Under the pieces are notes generated by a model. The model did not search any database. It was not told where the DNA came from and saw nothing but the letters and a program-made list of their open reading frames with translations. From the NCBI RefSeq assembly GCF_947503415.1, contig NZ_CANNDS010000001.1, positions 620,001 to 684,000 of the forward strand: a stretch of DNA of 64,000 nt. Direction: 5' to 3'. Position numbers and translations under genes: made by a program. Source of the stretch: an uncultured Tateyamaria sp. Its GTDB lineage: Bacteria; Pseudomonadota; Alphaproteobacteria; Rhodobacterales; Rhodobacteraceae. Below are positions 52,161-62,353 of the stretch, piece by piece. How positions within the stretch are numbered: the stretch's first letter is position 1; every line of letters starts with the position of its first letter.

Positions 52161-53468
52161 ATGTCACAGCTTTATCCATTTACCGACCTGATTGGCGCTG
52201 AGGTACATCCGCCGCATCGCATGGCGCAGGCAGATGGCATCCGGGTGACCGATGTAGATGGAAACACATTTATCGACGCTGTATCGGCCCTGTGGTGTTG
52301 CCCGCTGGGCTTGACCAATGACCGGTTGGCGGCGCGGGCTGCGGCGCAGATGAACAGCCTTGGGTACTACCACAGCTTTCTGGGACGCACCCATAGCCCG
52401 TCCGAGGAACTGGCCGCGCGATTGGTGGAAAAGCTGCCCGGCGGGCTGGCCCATGTATTGTTCGGCACCGCCGGATCGGAGGCTGTGGATACGGCCATCA
52501 AGATCGTGCGCTATTTTCAGAATGCGCGTGGCAAGACCAACAAAAAGCGGATCATTTCGCGTGATGCGGCATACCATGGGTCTGGCACGATGAGTGCTGC
52601 GCTGACGGCGATGGCCGCCACACATGACGGCTTTGACGTGCCGGACGATATGGTGTTGCGCACGGGCCGACCGCATTACCTGCTGGATGCCGAACCGGGC
52701 GAAAGCGAGGTCTCATTTTCCAAACGTCGCGCGGCGGAACTGGATGCGCTGGTCCGTCGGGAAGGGGCGGATACAATCGGCGCCTTTATTGGAGAGCCTG
52801 CGATGGGGGCTGGCGGAGTGATCATGCCCCCCGAGGGATATTGGGCCGAGGTGCAGAATGTACTGGCCCGACACGATATCCTGCTGATCGCGGATGAGAT
52901 CATCACCGGCTTTGGCCGGACGGGGGAGTGGTTTGGGTGCGAGACCTATGGGATCGAACCCGACATGATGACGATGGCCAAGCAGTTGACGGGGGGCCTG
53001 TTCCCGCTGTCCGCCGTGGCGATGACAGATGAGGTACGCAACACCGTTGCGGGGCTGGCCCAAACCTATGAGGTGTTCGGGCATGGCGTCACCTATGGCG
53101 GGCACCCTGTGGGGGCGGCTGTGGCGATGGAGTGCCTGGATATTTACGAAGAGATGAACCTGCCCACTCATGTCAAGCATTTGGGCGGTATGATGCAGAC
53201 ACGGCTGGAAGGCATCCGGCAGTTTCCGGGTGTGGCCGACGTGCGCTGTCTGGGGATGTTGGCCTGTGTCGAGTTCGCGGCAGGTTCGGGTCATTGCCAA
53301 CAAGTGGCAGCCGAGACGCAGGCGCGCGGTGTTTTCTTTCGCGTGATCGGTGACGTGCTGGCCATCGCGCCGCCTTATATTTGCACGGATGCGGAGTTGA
53401 CGCAGATCATGGATGTGTTGGCCGACAGCGTACTGGCTGTGACCGGGGCCGCGCCGCATGGGGGATGA
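52161..53468 (+). CDS. Class III PLP-dependent aminotransferase
   Basis: A 435-residue fold-type I aminotransferase. Visible motifs are [90 protein letters not shown] with the PLP-binding Asp, and [17 protein letters not shown] with the Schiff-base lysine, then [23 protein letters not shown] 52161 begins the homologous region; the extension to 52125 is not supported. It probably acts on an amino acid or omega-amino compound with pyruvate as acceptor. The stop lies inside the start of the amidase gene, so the two are coupled. Confidence 0.9.
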   Translation: MSQLYPFTDLIGAEVHPPHRMAQADGIRVTDVDGNTFIDAVSALWCCPLGLTNDRLAARAAAQMNSLGYYHSFLGRTHSPSEELAARLVEKLPGGLAHVLFGTAGSEAVDTAIKIVRYFQNARGKTNKKRIISRDAAYHGSGTMSAALTAMAATHDGFDVPDDMVLRTGRPHYLLDAEPGESEVSFSKRRAAELDALVRREGADTIGAFIGEPAMGAGGVIMPPEGYWAEVQNVLARHDILLIADEIITGFGRTGEWFGCETYGIEPDMMTMAKQLTGGLFPLSAVAMTDEVRNTVAGLAQTYEVFGHGVTYGGHPVGAAVAMECLDIYEEMNLPTHVKHLGGMMQTRLEGIRQFPGVADVRCLGMLACVEFAAGSGHCQQVAAETQARGVFFRVIGDVLAIAPPYICTDAELTQIMDVLADSVLAVTGAAPHGG

Positions 53469-54891
53469 CTTGTGCTTTATGGGCGCGGTCGAGGCGTTGA
53501 CCCGCTTCAAACGCCGCGACCTGTCCCCGGTTGAGATGACGCAAGCCATTCTGGCGCGGGCAGAGGCGACGCAAAGTTCCATTAATGCCTACGCCTTCCT
53601 TGATGGCGCGCGGGCCATGGACGCGGCGCGCGAGGCCGAGGCCCGGTATATGGAGCAAGGGGCTGCTCCGCGCACGTTGGAAGGGATTTGTGTTGCACTG
53701 AAGGATGCGGGCAGTCTGGAGGGGTGGCCCACGACCTATGGTTCGCTCACGACGGACCCTGCCCCGCGCACCAGCACAACGGCAGAGAATGACACAATGG
53801 TGCAGGCGGGCGCGACACTGCTGGGCAGCACGCGGACGCCGGAATTCAGTGGCGCCCTTACTACCCATTCCCGGGCTGGGGGCGTGACGCGCAATCCCTG
53901 GAACACGGCGCTGACACCGGGGGGATCGTCTGGTGGGGCGGCTGCAAGCCTTGCGGCGGGGGCGGCAACCCTTGCCATGGGGTCTGACATAGGCGGATCC
54001 ATCCGCGCGCCCGCATCCTGTTGCGGTGTGGTCGGGTACAAGCCGCCCAAGGGCCGCAACCCGGTCACGCCGCCCTTCAACCTGGATTACTTTTGCCATA
54101 CCGGCCCACTGGCCCGGTCGGTCGCAGACATCATTCTGATGCAAAACGCGATGTGTGGCCCGCACCCCGCCGATGTGACAACCCTGCGCCCAAAGCTGCA
54201 TGTGACGTCCGAGATCAAGTCACTGAAGGGCCTGCGCGTCGCGTATTCGATGAATCTTGGGTTCTTTGAAATCGACCCTGAGGTGGCGCAAAACACGTTG
54301 CGCGCGCTTGAAGTGTTCCGGGCGTGTGGGGCGACGGTCGAGGAAGTATCGCTGCCTTGGGACTGGTCCGTGATGGATGCGGCCAAGACGCATCTTGGGC
54401 ACATTTTTTCAAGCTGGATGGCGGCGGAATCCCGGGGCAAGGCAGATTTGATGTGCCCGTACACTCAAACGTGGATCGACATTGGAACGGCCAGCACGGC
54501 GACGGACTTTTACGGAGCCTTGGGCGTGGCTGGGCGTATAGGACAGTCATTTGCCGCTGTGATGTCTGACTACGATCTGTTCGTGTGCCCGACCACAGCA
54601 GTGCCCGCTGTTCCGGCAGAGTTTGATCACAGCCGCGATGTGTTGGAGATCAATGGGCGCGTGGTCGATCCGGTGCTGGGCTGGGCGCTAACAGTGCCGT
54701 TCAACATGCTAAGCAGTCACCCGGTTCTGTCCATGCCGTCCGGGGTCGCCGGAAACAACTGCCCGACGGGCATTCAGCTCGTGGCCCGACCCTATCACGA
54801 CCAGCAGGTGTTTGATGCGGCGCTGGCCTATGAGGCCGAGTTGATGGTCACACAAGGGTCGTTGCAAAGGTTTTCCGCTATCTCGATCTGA
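53458..54891 (+). CDS. Amidase-signature-family amidohydrolase
   Basis: A 477-residue amidase. The Ser-cisSer-Lys triad is visible: Lys in [10 protein letters not shown], cis-Ser in the signature [20 protein letters not shown], and the nucleophile Ser in [20 protein letters not shown]. Further marks are [11 protein letters not shown] and [14 protein letters not shown]. It overlaps the aminotransferase gene by 11 bases. The pair suggests breakdown of an amide-containing compound, with the released amine transaminated; the substrate is unknown. Confidence 0.9.
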   Translation: MGDDLCFMGAVEALTRFKRRDLSPVEMTQAILARAEATQSSINAYAFLDGARAMDAAREAEARYMEQGAAPRTLEGICVALKDAGSLEGWPTTYGSLTTDPAPRTSTTAENDTMVQAGATLLGSTRTPEFSGALTTHSRAGGVTRNPWNTALTPGGSSGGAAASLAAGAATLAMGSDIGGSIRAPASCCGVVGYKPPKGRNPVTPPFNLDYFCHTGPLARSVADIILMQNAMCGPHPADVTTLRPKLHVTSEIKSLKGLRVAYSMNLGFFEIDPEVAQNTLRALEVFRACGATVEEVSLPWDWSVMDAAKTHLGHIFSSWMAAESRGKADLMCPYTQTWIDIGTASTATDFYGALGVAGRIGQSFAAVMSDYDLFVCPTTAVPAVPAEFDHSRDVLEINGRVVDPVLGWALTVPFNMLSSHPVLSMPSGVAGNNCPTGIQLVARPYHDQQVFDAALAYEAELMVTQGSLQRFSAISI

Positions 54892-55070
54892 GAGGGCGGC
54901 CGCACGAGCGTCGCGTTTTGCGCGCCTGTTCGGGTTCTCAATGGAAGCCATTTGCCGCCGCGCTTTACGAATTTCCGCCGCAGGCGAAAGTACAAATTGA
55001 TATTAGGTAGTAAGCTCAGCTTGGTTCAGCGTTCGACCGAGCAGATCGATGAATGCCACAAAGACCGCTT

Positions 55071-55695
55071 CTAGTCCGCTGCTGTCACATTCTCGATCAC
55101 CATGTCGATCGACTCCAGATGCCATACTGCGGGACCTACAACTCTCATGCGCCGACCTTTCTGAGCGGCGTCAACGAACTGGGCTATAAGGTCGGCTTCC
55201 AACACTCCACGCACGAAAATCTGGTCGCACCGGTCGCGTTCGCCACAATGGGCGATCCCTTGGACGTCCGCAGCCATGAGGCCTGTCGAATACTCGGACA
55301 GTGGGCCCACCTGAAAGGCTGGGACACCGATTATGTCATAGGGTTCTGGTTCGCTGGTCACGAAAGGCGGTGCAGCGAGCAAATAGGACAAACAAGTGAT
55401 ATCATCCGCGTCAGTCGTCAGACGCCGCGGCTGCGGATCATATGTGTAACAGCGGTCCGGCGCTCCACGCGCGACGTTTCGGAACACCGCGCTTGGTTCA
55501 TCCCGCGCTGTCGTCTGCTTCCAGAAGGTTATGGCTCCATTCGTTTGTTCCAGTGCCAGAAGACTGTCGGTGTTCCCTGATACAGAGGCCGGGGCAAGCG
55601 CCAACTAGATCGCGGACATCAACGTCGCGATACGGATTTTGATCGGGAGCACCTCCGACATCAAAAACCCACCCGTGCAATGAACCGAAGAACAC
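55071..55695 (-). pseudogene. Unknown protein gene, probably frameshifted
   Basis: A frame from TTG 55604 to 55071 (177 codons) reads SVSGNTDSLLALEQTNGAIT, FWKQTTARDEPSAVFRNVAR, then DDITCLSYLLAAPPFVTSEP and FQVGPLSEYSTGLMAADVQG. It lacks a good start. A GTG frame from 55695 (VFFGSLHGWVFDVGGAPDQN, PYRDVDVRDL) runs into it near 55605 with a one-base shift and may be its true N-terminus. No family recognised. It lies downstream of the Tli4-like pseudogene on the same strand, so an effector or second immunity gene is possible but unproven. Confidence 0.4.
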
Positions 55696-56634
55696 TGTGC
55701 CAGATCACCAAGGCCTCCCGAGCGGTCAGCGGCGGCGTATCCGGGAATTGATGCTGACGGTTCATCGTCGCCCGAGCTTGGATACCGTGATCATCGACTT
55801 GGCCCCCGGCAGTTACCAGAAACTCGAACCCACTAGTTCGGGAAACTTCACCTTTCCAGATCGCGACCCGCTCTCCTCCCGGCACGCCAGCGATATCAAG
55901 TCTGCGCGTGAGGTCGCCAAAACGCGCAGGATCAAACACCCCACTGCGGTTGAGCATAACGGAGAGGTCGACGGTCAGAGTAACCTCCGCGTCAACCGAA
56001 GCGACGTTCTGTTTGAGAACGATGTAGGTCGCCTCTTCAAGATTGGCGGGACCAGTCAGATACCCGCCATTGAAACAGGCGCCGGGGTTTTCGCGCTGCC
56101 AGGGCTCAGGGCGCAATCGTCCAAGCAGCGCGGCGGCGAAAAGCGGTGTCGCGTTTTCTTCTGGCGGCACGCCTTCCACGTGCAAAACGGCACCTTCTCT
56201 TTCAATCCATCCCTCCACGGTGACAGGGAATTCGGGCCAGCCCTCCTTTAGTGGCACGCTATGGCCCAGAATAATCGCGTCCCCTTGTGGCTCGAACCAT
56301 CGTAAAGTGATCTTCTGGCCATTGTCGTTGGTTGTGCCGCTCCTCAACGCCGCAACACGCGCGCGCCAGAGGTCCTCTGCGCCCTCTTGTTCCGTCTCTA
56401 GGCGCGATATGCCAAGGTTTCCGGCGAAAAAACATGTAGGGTCATGTCCCAACCGACCGGCAGGGTCACTTGGTGGCGCCCGAGGCAGACATCCTGAAAC
56501 TCAAATCTACTTGATTTATAATCTTCCTTGGCAAGCGCTCCATTTGAGCCATGGCGGTGCTGAAAACCGAACAAGCCAATGCCTGCCAGAGCCAAAATAG
56601 CGATCCAATGGCTAAGGCGCGACGTGAGTTTCAC
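55661..56634 (-). pseudogene. Tli4-like type VI secretion immunity protein, frameshifted
   Basis: The start near GTG 56634 gives a membrane anchor or signal (KLTSRLSHWIAILALAGIGL), then DVCLGRHQVTLPVGWDM, the CxGRxxxxLP motif seen in Tli4-type immunity proteins. The frame then shifts in a run of six A (56427-56432, plus strand) and continues NLGISRLETEQEGAEDLW, EGWPEFPVTVEGWIEREGAV, CFNGGYLTGPANLEEATYIV and the end RREALVIWHSVLRF-like segment. One base restores a protein of about 320 residues. The family call is from motif pattern only. No secretion-apparatus genes are in the window. Confidence 0.55.
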
Positions 56635-56924
56635 TGGACCGTGGTATCCTCTCTTTGGCTGCGCGCAGACGTTGCCATAAGGGTACGCAAGATCCGCTCT
56701 TTTAAACACGCCCGGTCGTTTTCGCCCCTGCGCAGACCGAGCCCCGCAACTTTTGCGAAGTTCGTCGATGCGGTTCGACACGACAGGTAAGATCCTGACT
56801 GACGCCATCGCAAGCGCGACTGCGGTTGAGAGCATCAAGGCCGATTGGGAAAGGCTGCATTGGATGCGCGATACTTTCGAAGGATCAAACAAACGAGACG
56901 TGCACCGATTGCAATCATTGATCC

Positions 56925-57951
56925 GTGATAGCTGAGTTTTTTGTCGTTGCCATGGAATTGCTGGGCGATCCCAAGATAAAGGCGTCTCCGGCCGCGCGTT
57001 TCTTTGGTATTGCTGAGTGGCAAAGCAGCGTGCCTGGTCCCGTCGACAAAGACTCTGAAATCATTCCATATATGGGACCGCATGTTCTTCAGATCGATGA
57101 AAATCGCGCACTCTTGCGAGCCGGCGGAGACAGTATCGCGGCCCGTTGGGCAATCAGTTGTGGGTTTTTCTTTCCCATCTACGCAGTGGTTCTGATTATC
57201 GAGGCCTCCGAAGTCTTGCAGTTTTTCGCGCGCGGCGGGCGAACGTGCCATCAGCACTTCATGACTTCCGGCGGAGTGGTGCGAGAAGATTTCTCTTGAC
57301 GCATCGCTCGTAAATTATGCTCGATCTGAATGGTGCCAGTTCCGTCGCATCTTTGGCGAAGCCTCTCAGTTCACGACGCTTGCAGAGAAAATATCGACCT
57401 ATTTCTATCTCGAGCGGATCGTATGGATCGCTGTATTTGTTGTCCCGCCCATCTGGCTTTTTCTCGTGATGCGACAGACGTCCGCTCCGTTGGCCCTTGA
57501 TTGCGCACGCGGCTTGATCTGGACGCAACAAAACGGGCAGACGTGGTCAGCGCCTTGGCCGGATGTTCAGGTCACTGGCGTAAACGCGCCGTTTGCGACG
57601 TTTCCCGCGTTTGCTCTGCGCGAGGCCGGATCGGACGAGATGCGATGGGTAACGCTTGCCGGATGTCACGCTGTCGGAGAGATGAGCGTCTCGCGCACGA
57701 GAGCCCTCGGTCTGAATTGGCTGACCCGGTGGGGTGGCAGGCGCTGCTGGATGGTGGCATTTATGGAGCTGGGCCCCGATCATGTTCACGAACGGAACAC
57801 GGGGCTGACGCCCGCCGGCATTCTCGCCCTGCGATCAGAGACTCTTTCGGGGGCCCCTTCGCCAAAAGATATCCCCGCTGGTGACAGGCCTCGACGCGTT
57901 GCTGCGCGCAGTATCGCGGCCATGCTGCGACGTCATGCTGATATCACTTAA
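56925..57951 (+). pseudogene. DUF6708-like membrane protein gene, frameshifted
   Basis: The first frame (56925-57299) ends EVLQFFARGGRTCHQHFMTS. The protein then appears to continue one frame over from about 57285: ISLDASLVNYARSEWCQFRR, a hydrophobic segment IVWIAVFVVPPIWLFLVM, then LALDCARGLIWTQQNGQTWS, WPDVQVTG, VTLAGCHAVGEM. The strand pattern R-G-L-[IL]-W-x-x-x-x-G-Q-x-W-x-x-x-W resembles DUF6708 proteins, which are often found with type VI effectors. Adjacent to the Tli4-like pseudogene, divergently oriented. Tentative. Confidence 0.4.
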
Positions 57952-58774
57952 CCGGAGGAGTGTGGATTGCAGCCAGTTGGGCCAGCGTCATGATCTAAGG
58001 GGATATTGCAGGCTGATTGGCCATTCCAAAGCATTCGTCCGCAAGATGCCGGAAGCCTGACTGGAACCGCACAGTGCATTGGGATATCGTCCACCCGCCC
58101 CGAGAAGCATCGTGCCGATGATCCAGAGGCCGACGAGGCACCGGCAACCAAACCGGACCACACCATGGCCGCACACCGGGTTGGCCGTTGCTACAGCGGC
58201 GTTAAGGGCATAAATCAGCGAACGATGGAAATCGTGAAAGCTGCGTATGTTGTGAAGTCCAACACTCTCGCACTGCGCTTTGTATGGGCGGGGTCGAGGT
58301 AGGTTTGTAATGTCTGTCAGATTTGATGTGCGGATAAGACAATCCTGGTTCAGGACAGATATCGAATTTCTCCCAACCGAGAATAGTACACTGTCGGGAT
58401 CGAAAACTTTGTCAGTAGAGCTCTCTAAAACGGACAATGGCGCTAAGTCTGTGACTTTGGCGTATGAAGCACGGAACAAGCGCAACAATCAGTCCAAATT
58501 GGCAATCACAGACGAGCACGGCTACTTAGGCACGGCGAAACTGACTTGAGCGAAGATGGTTTGGAACTGTCTCGCGAGTTCTGGTAAACCCGCGCTTGGC
58601 ACCGTGGATTGAACGCCGCTGGTCAGTCTGTCCTAAGAAAAAAGTGCGGTTGAGAAATCGGGTTAGATTGATGAATTCCGAGCGTTCTGGTTGCTTTCAT
58701 TGGATGTCTGACATCTTCCAAATCGACAAGAAGGTCTCACCTACAGCCAACTTACTCTTTCCGCCCAACGTCAC
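57952..58774. other. Gene-free stretch before the ketopantoate-reductase-like gene
   Basis: Frames on both strands overlap (for example 57988-58488 minus, 58280-58549 plus), none with a convincing start or recognisable motif. Probably the decayed remainder of the preceding effector-like region. Confidence 0.5.
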
Positions 58775-59755
58775 CTATACATACAAGCCCGCACTGCGTC
58801 CTCTCAGTTTGATCAACGCAAGAACGGTGTTGATTGTGGGGGTCGGCGTGTCGGTCACGCGGCCCAGTTCCTGCACCGAGCCCACAAGTGCGTCGATCTC
58901 CATCGGGCGGCCTTGGTCGAGGTCCTGCAACATCGAGGTGCGGTGCGCACCGACCGCGGCACCACCATCAATCCGGCGGTCCACGTCGATGGGGAATTTC
59001 ACACCCAGCTTTTCTGCGATGGTCTGCGCCTCAAGCATCATGTTGCGCGCCACGGCGCGGGTGCCATCATCGGTGCACAGCACGTCGAGCGTGGCATGGG
59101 TGAGCGCGGAGATCGGGTTGAATGACAGGTTGCCCCAAAGCTTCACCCAGATCTCATCGCGCAGCCGAGGGCGCACAGGCGCCTTGAGACCTGCCGCCAT
59201 CAATGCCTTGGACAGTGCCACCGCTCGGTCGGACTTTGAGCCATCCGGTTCGCCCAATGAGAACCGGTTGCCCTCGATATGCTTGATCGTGCCCGGTTCG
59301 GACACCTCGGCCGCCGGGTAGACGACGCAGCCAAGCACACGGTCCGGCCCAAAACCATCCCACTGCGCGTTGCCTGGGTCCACTGTTTCAAGCCGGGTGC
59401 CTTCCAGATCGCCGCCGATCTTGTGGAAATACCACCACGGCACGCCGTTTACGCCTGAAACGATAGTGGTATCTGGCCCGATCAACGGCTGCATCTTGTC
59501 CACCACTGGCGGCACGGAATGGGCCTTGAGCGTGACAATCACGTAGTCCTGTACGCCCAACTCCGCCGGATTGTCGCTCGCCGTCACTTGCACTGTTTGG
59601 GGTGCGCCGTCTTCCTCGATCATCGTGAGACCCTTGTCCTGCATTGCTGCAAGATGCGGGCCGCGTGCCACAAGGCTCACATCCGCCCCCGCCTGGGCCA
59701 GTTTCACGCCCATATAGCCGCCGATTGCGCCCGCGCCGAACACACAGATCTTCAT
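58775..59755 (-). CDS. Ketopantoate reductase-family protein
   Basis: A 326-residue protein with the Rossmann start MKICVFGAGAIGGYMGVKLA, the RGPHLAAMQ loop, IVSGVNGVPWWYF, and the catalytic helix DEIWVKLWGNLSFNPISALT with Lys and Asn as in ApbA/PanE. The family reduces 2-ketopantoate to pantoate with NADPH, but many paralogues act on other 2-keto acids. Operon position with an acyl-CoA synthetase (gap of 5 bases) points to a catabolic paralogue rather than the pantothenate enzyme. Confidence 0.82.
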   Translation of the reverse strand: MKICVFGAGAIGGYMGVKLAQAGADVSLVARGPHLAAMQDKGLTMIEEDGAPQTVQVTASDNPAELGVQDYVIVTLKAHSVPPVVDKMQPLIGPDTTIVSGVNGVPWWYFHKIGGDLEGTRLETVDPGNAQWDGFGPDRVLGCVVYPAAEVSEPGTIKHIEGNRFSLGEPDGSKSDRAVALSKALMAAGLKAPVRPRLRDEIWVKLWGNLSFNPISALTHATLDVLCTDDGTRAVARNMMLEAQTIAEKLGVKFPIDVDRRIDGGAAVGAHRTSMLQDLDQGRPMEIDALVGSVQELGRVTDTPTPTINTVLALIKLRGRSAGLYV

Positions 59756-59760
59756 CGCAC

Positions 59761-61287
59761 TTACGCCTTTTCCACGAGGCCAAGCTTTTCAGCCAGACCA
59801 ATACGTTGCATCTTGCCCGTCGCGCCCTTGGGGATCTCATCCATGATGATGACCTTGCGCGGCACTTTGAAGTCAGCCATGCGCTCGGCCGCGAAGGCGC
59901 GGATGTCCTTCTCGGTCGCTGCGGAACTCTCCTTGAGCACCACGGCCGCCGCGACCTCCTCGCCCAGTTTGGGATGCGGCAGGGCAAAGGTGACCACCTG
60001 CGCCACATCCGGATGATCAAGCAGCACACCGTCAACCTCCAGCGGGCTGATCTTTTCGCCGCCGCGGTTGATGATTTCCTTCAGGCGTCCGGTGAGGTGC
60101 AGATAGCCGTCGTCGTCGAACGCACCCTGATCGCCGGTGCGGAACCAGCGCGCGCCGTCGGCCTCGAAAAAGTTCTTTGCATTGGCGTCCGGGTTGCTCT
60201 CGTACCCCGGCGTCACGTTGGGGCCGGAGATCACGACCTCTCCGGTGCCATGGATCAATTGGTTTTCGGTCTCGTCGGCGATGCGGACCTTCGGGCCCGC
60301 TTCAACACCCACGGCACCGGGCTTTTGCGCGCGCGGCGGCAGGGGGTTGGAGGCCATCTGGTGCGCGGCCTCGGTCATGCCGTAGCCTTCAATCACCGGA
60401 GCGTCGAAGGTGTCCTGCAACTGCACCATGACCTGTGCAGGCAACGACGCGGACGACGAGCGCAGGAATCGCAACGGATGTTTGGCAATGGTGTCCGCAT
60501 TGCGGTCCGCGCGGCTCAGGATCGCCTGATGCATCGTGGGCACGGCAGTGTACCAGGTGGGTGCAGCCTCATCCATCATCGTGAAAAAGTTGAGCGCGTT
60601 GAAGCCGGGCGTGCAAAAGATCGAGCCCCCCGCTGCGAGCGAGGCACACACTGCAGCCAAAAGCCCGTGGATGTGGAACAGTGGCATGACGTTCATGCAA
60701 CGGTCTTCCGAGGTTAGGGCGAGGCTGTCCCGGATATGCTGGGCCGAGGCGGCCACGTTGGATTGCAACAGCGGGACGATCTTGGGGCGCGACGTGGTGC
60801 CGGACGTGTGCAGGATCAGAGCGATGTTATCCGCGTTTGGCGCGCGCGATGCGTCCCCGCTCATGTCGGAGGACAGGGTGAAGTACCCGGCAGCAGCACC
60901 TTCGGGCACCGACAGGCGGATCACGGACATGCCCAACTTGGTGGCGGCCGCAAAGGCCGGGCCGTCATAGTCATCGGCGACCAGCAGCGCCTTGGCTTTC
61001 AGATCATCCAGGTAGAACGCGTATTCATCCTCGCGGTAGGCCGGGTTGAGCGGTGCGGTTGTGGCCGCTTGGGCCACGGTGACAAAGGCCGTGGCCATCT
61101 CGGGGCCATTGGGCAGGACAATCGCCACACGGTCATTGGCATCGATGCCCATGGCGTTCAGGCTTGCGGCAACCTCGTTCGTCAATCCGCGCAACGCGTC
61201 ATAGCTGAGCCAATCGCGGCCCGTCGCGCCAATGGCGGGCCGGGCGCCTGCCTGATCCGCAATGAGCGCTTTCAGTGTGGTTTCCAT
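59761..61287 (-). CDS. AMP-forming acyl-CoA synthetase (oxalate-CoA ligase-like)
   Basis: A 508-residue ANL-superfamily enzyme. Motifs in order: ALILHTSGTTSRPKIVPLLQ (phosphate loop), MPLFHIHGLLAAVCASLAAG, PVIEGYGMTEAAHQMASNPL, WFRTGDQGAFDDDGYLHLTG, GRLKEIINRGGEKISPLEVD (hinge) and the C-terminal catalytic Lys in PKGATGKMQRIGL. It activates a carboxylic acid to its CoA thioester with ATP. The short length and HIHGL segment resemble oxalyl/formate-type CoA ligases. ATG 61287; upstream of the ketopantoate-reductase-like gene in the same unit. Confidence 0.88.
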   Translation of the reverse strand: METTLKALIADQAGARPAIGATGRDWLSYDALRGLTNEVAASLNAMGIDANDRVAIVLPNGPEMATAFVTVAQAATTAPLNPAYREDEYAFYLDDLKAKALLVADDYDGPAFAAATKLGMSVIRLSVPEGAAAGYFTLSSDMSGDASRAPNADNIALILHTSGTTSRPKIVPLLQSNVAASAQHIRDSLALTSEDRCMNVMPLFHIHGLLAAVCASLAAGGSIFCTPGFNALNFFTMMDEAAPTWYTAVPTMHQAILSRADRNADTIAKHPLRFLRSSSASLPAQVMVQLQDTFDAPVIEGYGMTEAAHQMASNPLPPRAQKPGAVGVEAGPKVRIADETENQLIHGTGEVVISGPNVTPGYESNPDANAKNFFEADGARWFRTGDQGAFDDDGYLHLTGRLKEIINRGGEKISPLEVDGVLLDHPDVAQVVTFALPHPKLGEEVAAAVVLKESSAATEKDIRAFAAERMADFKVPRKVIIMDEIPKGATGKMQRIGLAEKLGLVEKA

Positions 61288-61327
61288 GAAGATCCTCCCT
61301 CAGTCATTTGGCGGCTTTGACCAAGCC

Positions 61328-62266
61328 TTATTCCGATATCAATGCCTTTGCGAGCAGTCTGCCACTGTTGAACGCGTCTTGGGCCGTATTGCCCAGACAC
61401 CAATCCCCGCAGACCGAAAGCCCCAGCGACACGTCATGCAGATATGCCTGCCCCAATGGTTTGGACGTCTGGGCATAGCGCCAACGGTGCACCATGCTGA
61501 TTTCAGGCGTAACGGGTGCGCAATCGAGTGCTGTGAAAAACGCCTCCAGCAAATGGGTCTCCACCTCTGCGCGGTCGCGTTCCAGATGTTCGCGGCTCCA
61601 TTCGGCGCTGGCCTGGATGACCCAGCCGTCGCCGGGCAGATCTCGGCCCGGTTTTGCGGTCTCGCGGGCGATGACGGAAATGGGGCCTTCTTTGTGACTG
61701 GCATAGGTGGCATCTGTGTGCAGGGACGTCTCAAACCCAACCATCAGTGTCCAGCAGGGGGCCATTTCAGCGGGTTCGATCTGTGTCTGAAGATAGGGCC
61801 ACGGCGACAGCAACCTGTGTGCCTGTGGCTGCGGTATCGCGAGGATAAGGTGGTCGAAGTATATGCCCACGGCCTCAGCGGGGCCACGTAGGGTCCAGCC
61901 ATCCGGACCACGATCAAGCCCGGTCACCTCAGCTTGGGTGTGGATCGTCAGCCCGTTGGCAACGGGTTTTACGAGACCGCTCATCCCCGGCAGACCCGTC
62001 CAGCCGCCCGCGTCTTTCCAATGCGCGGCATATCCTTGGGCTTCGCTCTGATTGACGAAGGCCGCAAACGCATCCTCTGTTGGGCGCAGGGCAACCGCCC
62101 CGTGATCAAAGCGCCAGCCATCTTTGCGGCGTGATGCCATGCGCCCGCCAAGGCCGCGTCCCTTGTCGAAGATGACAACCGAATGTCCTCTGTCCACCAA
62201 AGCCCTTGCGACCGTCAGCCCCGCAAGCCCAGCGCCGATAACGGCAATTTGGTCAGTTTTTTGCAC
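61328..62266 (-). CDS. Renalase-like FAD-dependent oxidoreductase
   Basis: A 312-residue protein with the dinucleotide motif IAVIGAGLAGLTVARALVDR, KGRGLGGRMASRR and DHGAVALRP, the typical N-terminus of renalase-family amine/NAD(P)H oxidases, and a C-terminal FAD-contact segment VCGDWCLGNTAQDAFNSGRL. The start is GTG 62266; no nearby ATG fits. The reaction in bacteria is oxidation of wrongly reduced NAD(P)H isomers or a related step. A single gene between the CoA ligase and the dehydrogenase. Confidence 0.82.
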   Translation of the reverse strand: MQKTDQIAVIGAGLAGLTVARALVDRGHSVVIFDKGRGLGGRMASRRKDGWRFDHGAVALRPTEDAFAAFVNQSEAQGYAAHWKDAGGWTGLPGMSGLVKPVANGLTIHTQAEVTGLDRGPDGWTLRGPAEAVGIYFDHLILAIPQPQAHRLLSPWPYLQTQIEPAEMAPCWTLMVGFETSLHTDATYASHKEGPISVIARETAKPGRDLPGDGWVIQASAEWSREHLERDRAEVETHLLEAFFTALDCAPVTPEISMVHRWRYAQTSKPLGQAYLHDVSLGLSVCGDWCLGNTAQDAFNSGRLLAKALISE

Positions 62267-62353
62267 GGCTCAACGCTCCGGTGATCGCTGGTTTGGCAAG
62301 ATGGACGGGTCGTCTTGCTCGAAGAGGGTCATGTAGTGCCAAATCGTGCCGGA

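Noticed and set aside
57988-58549. Overlapping frames on both strands
   Set aside because: Neither has a convincing start, motif or neighbour relation; likely decayed DNA.
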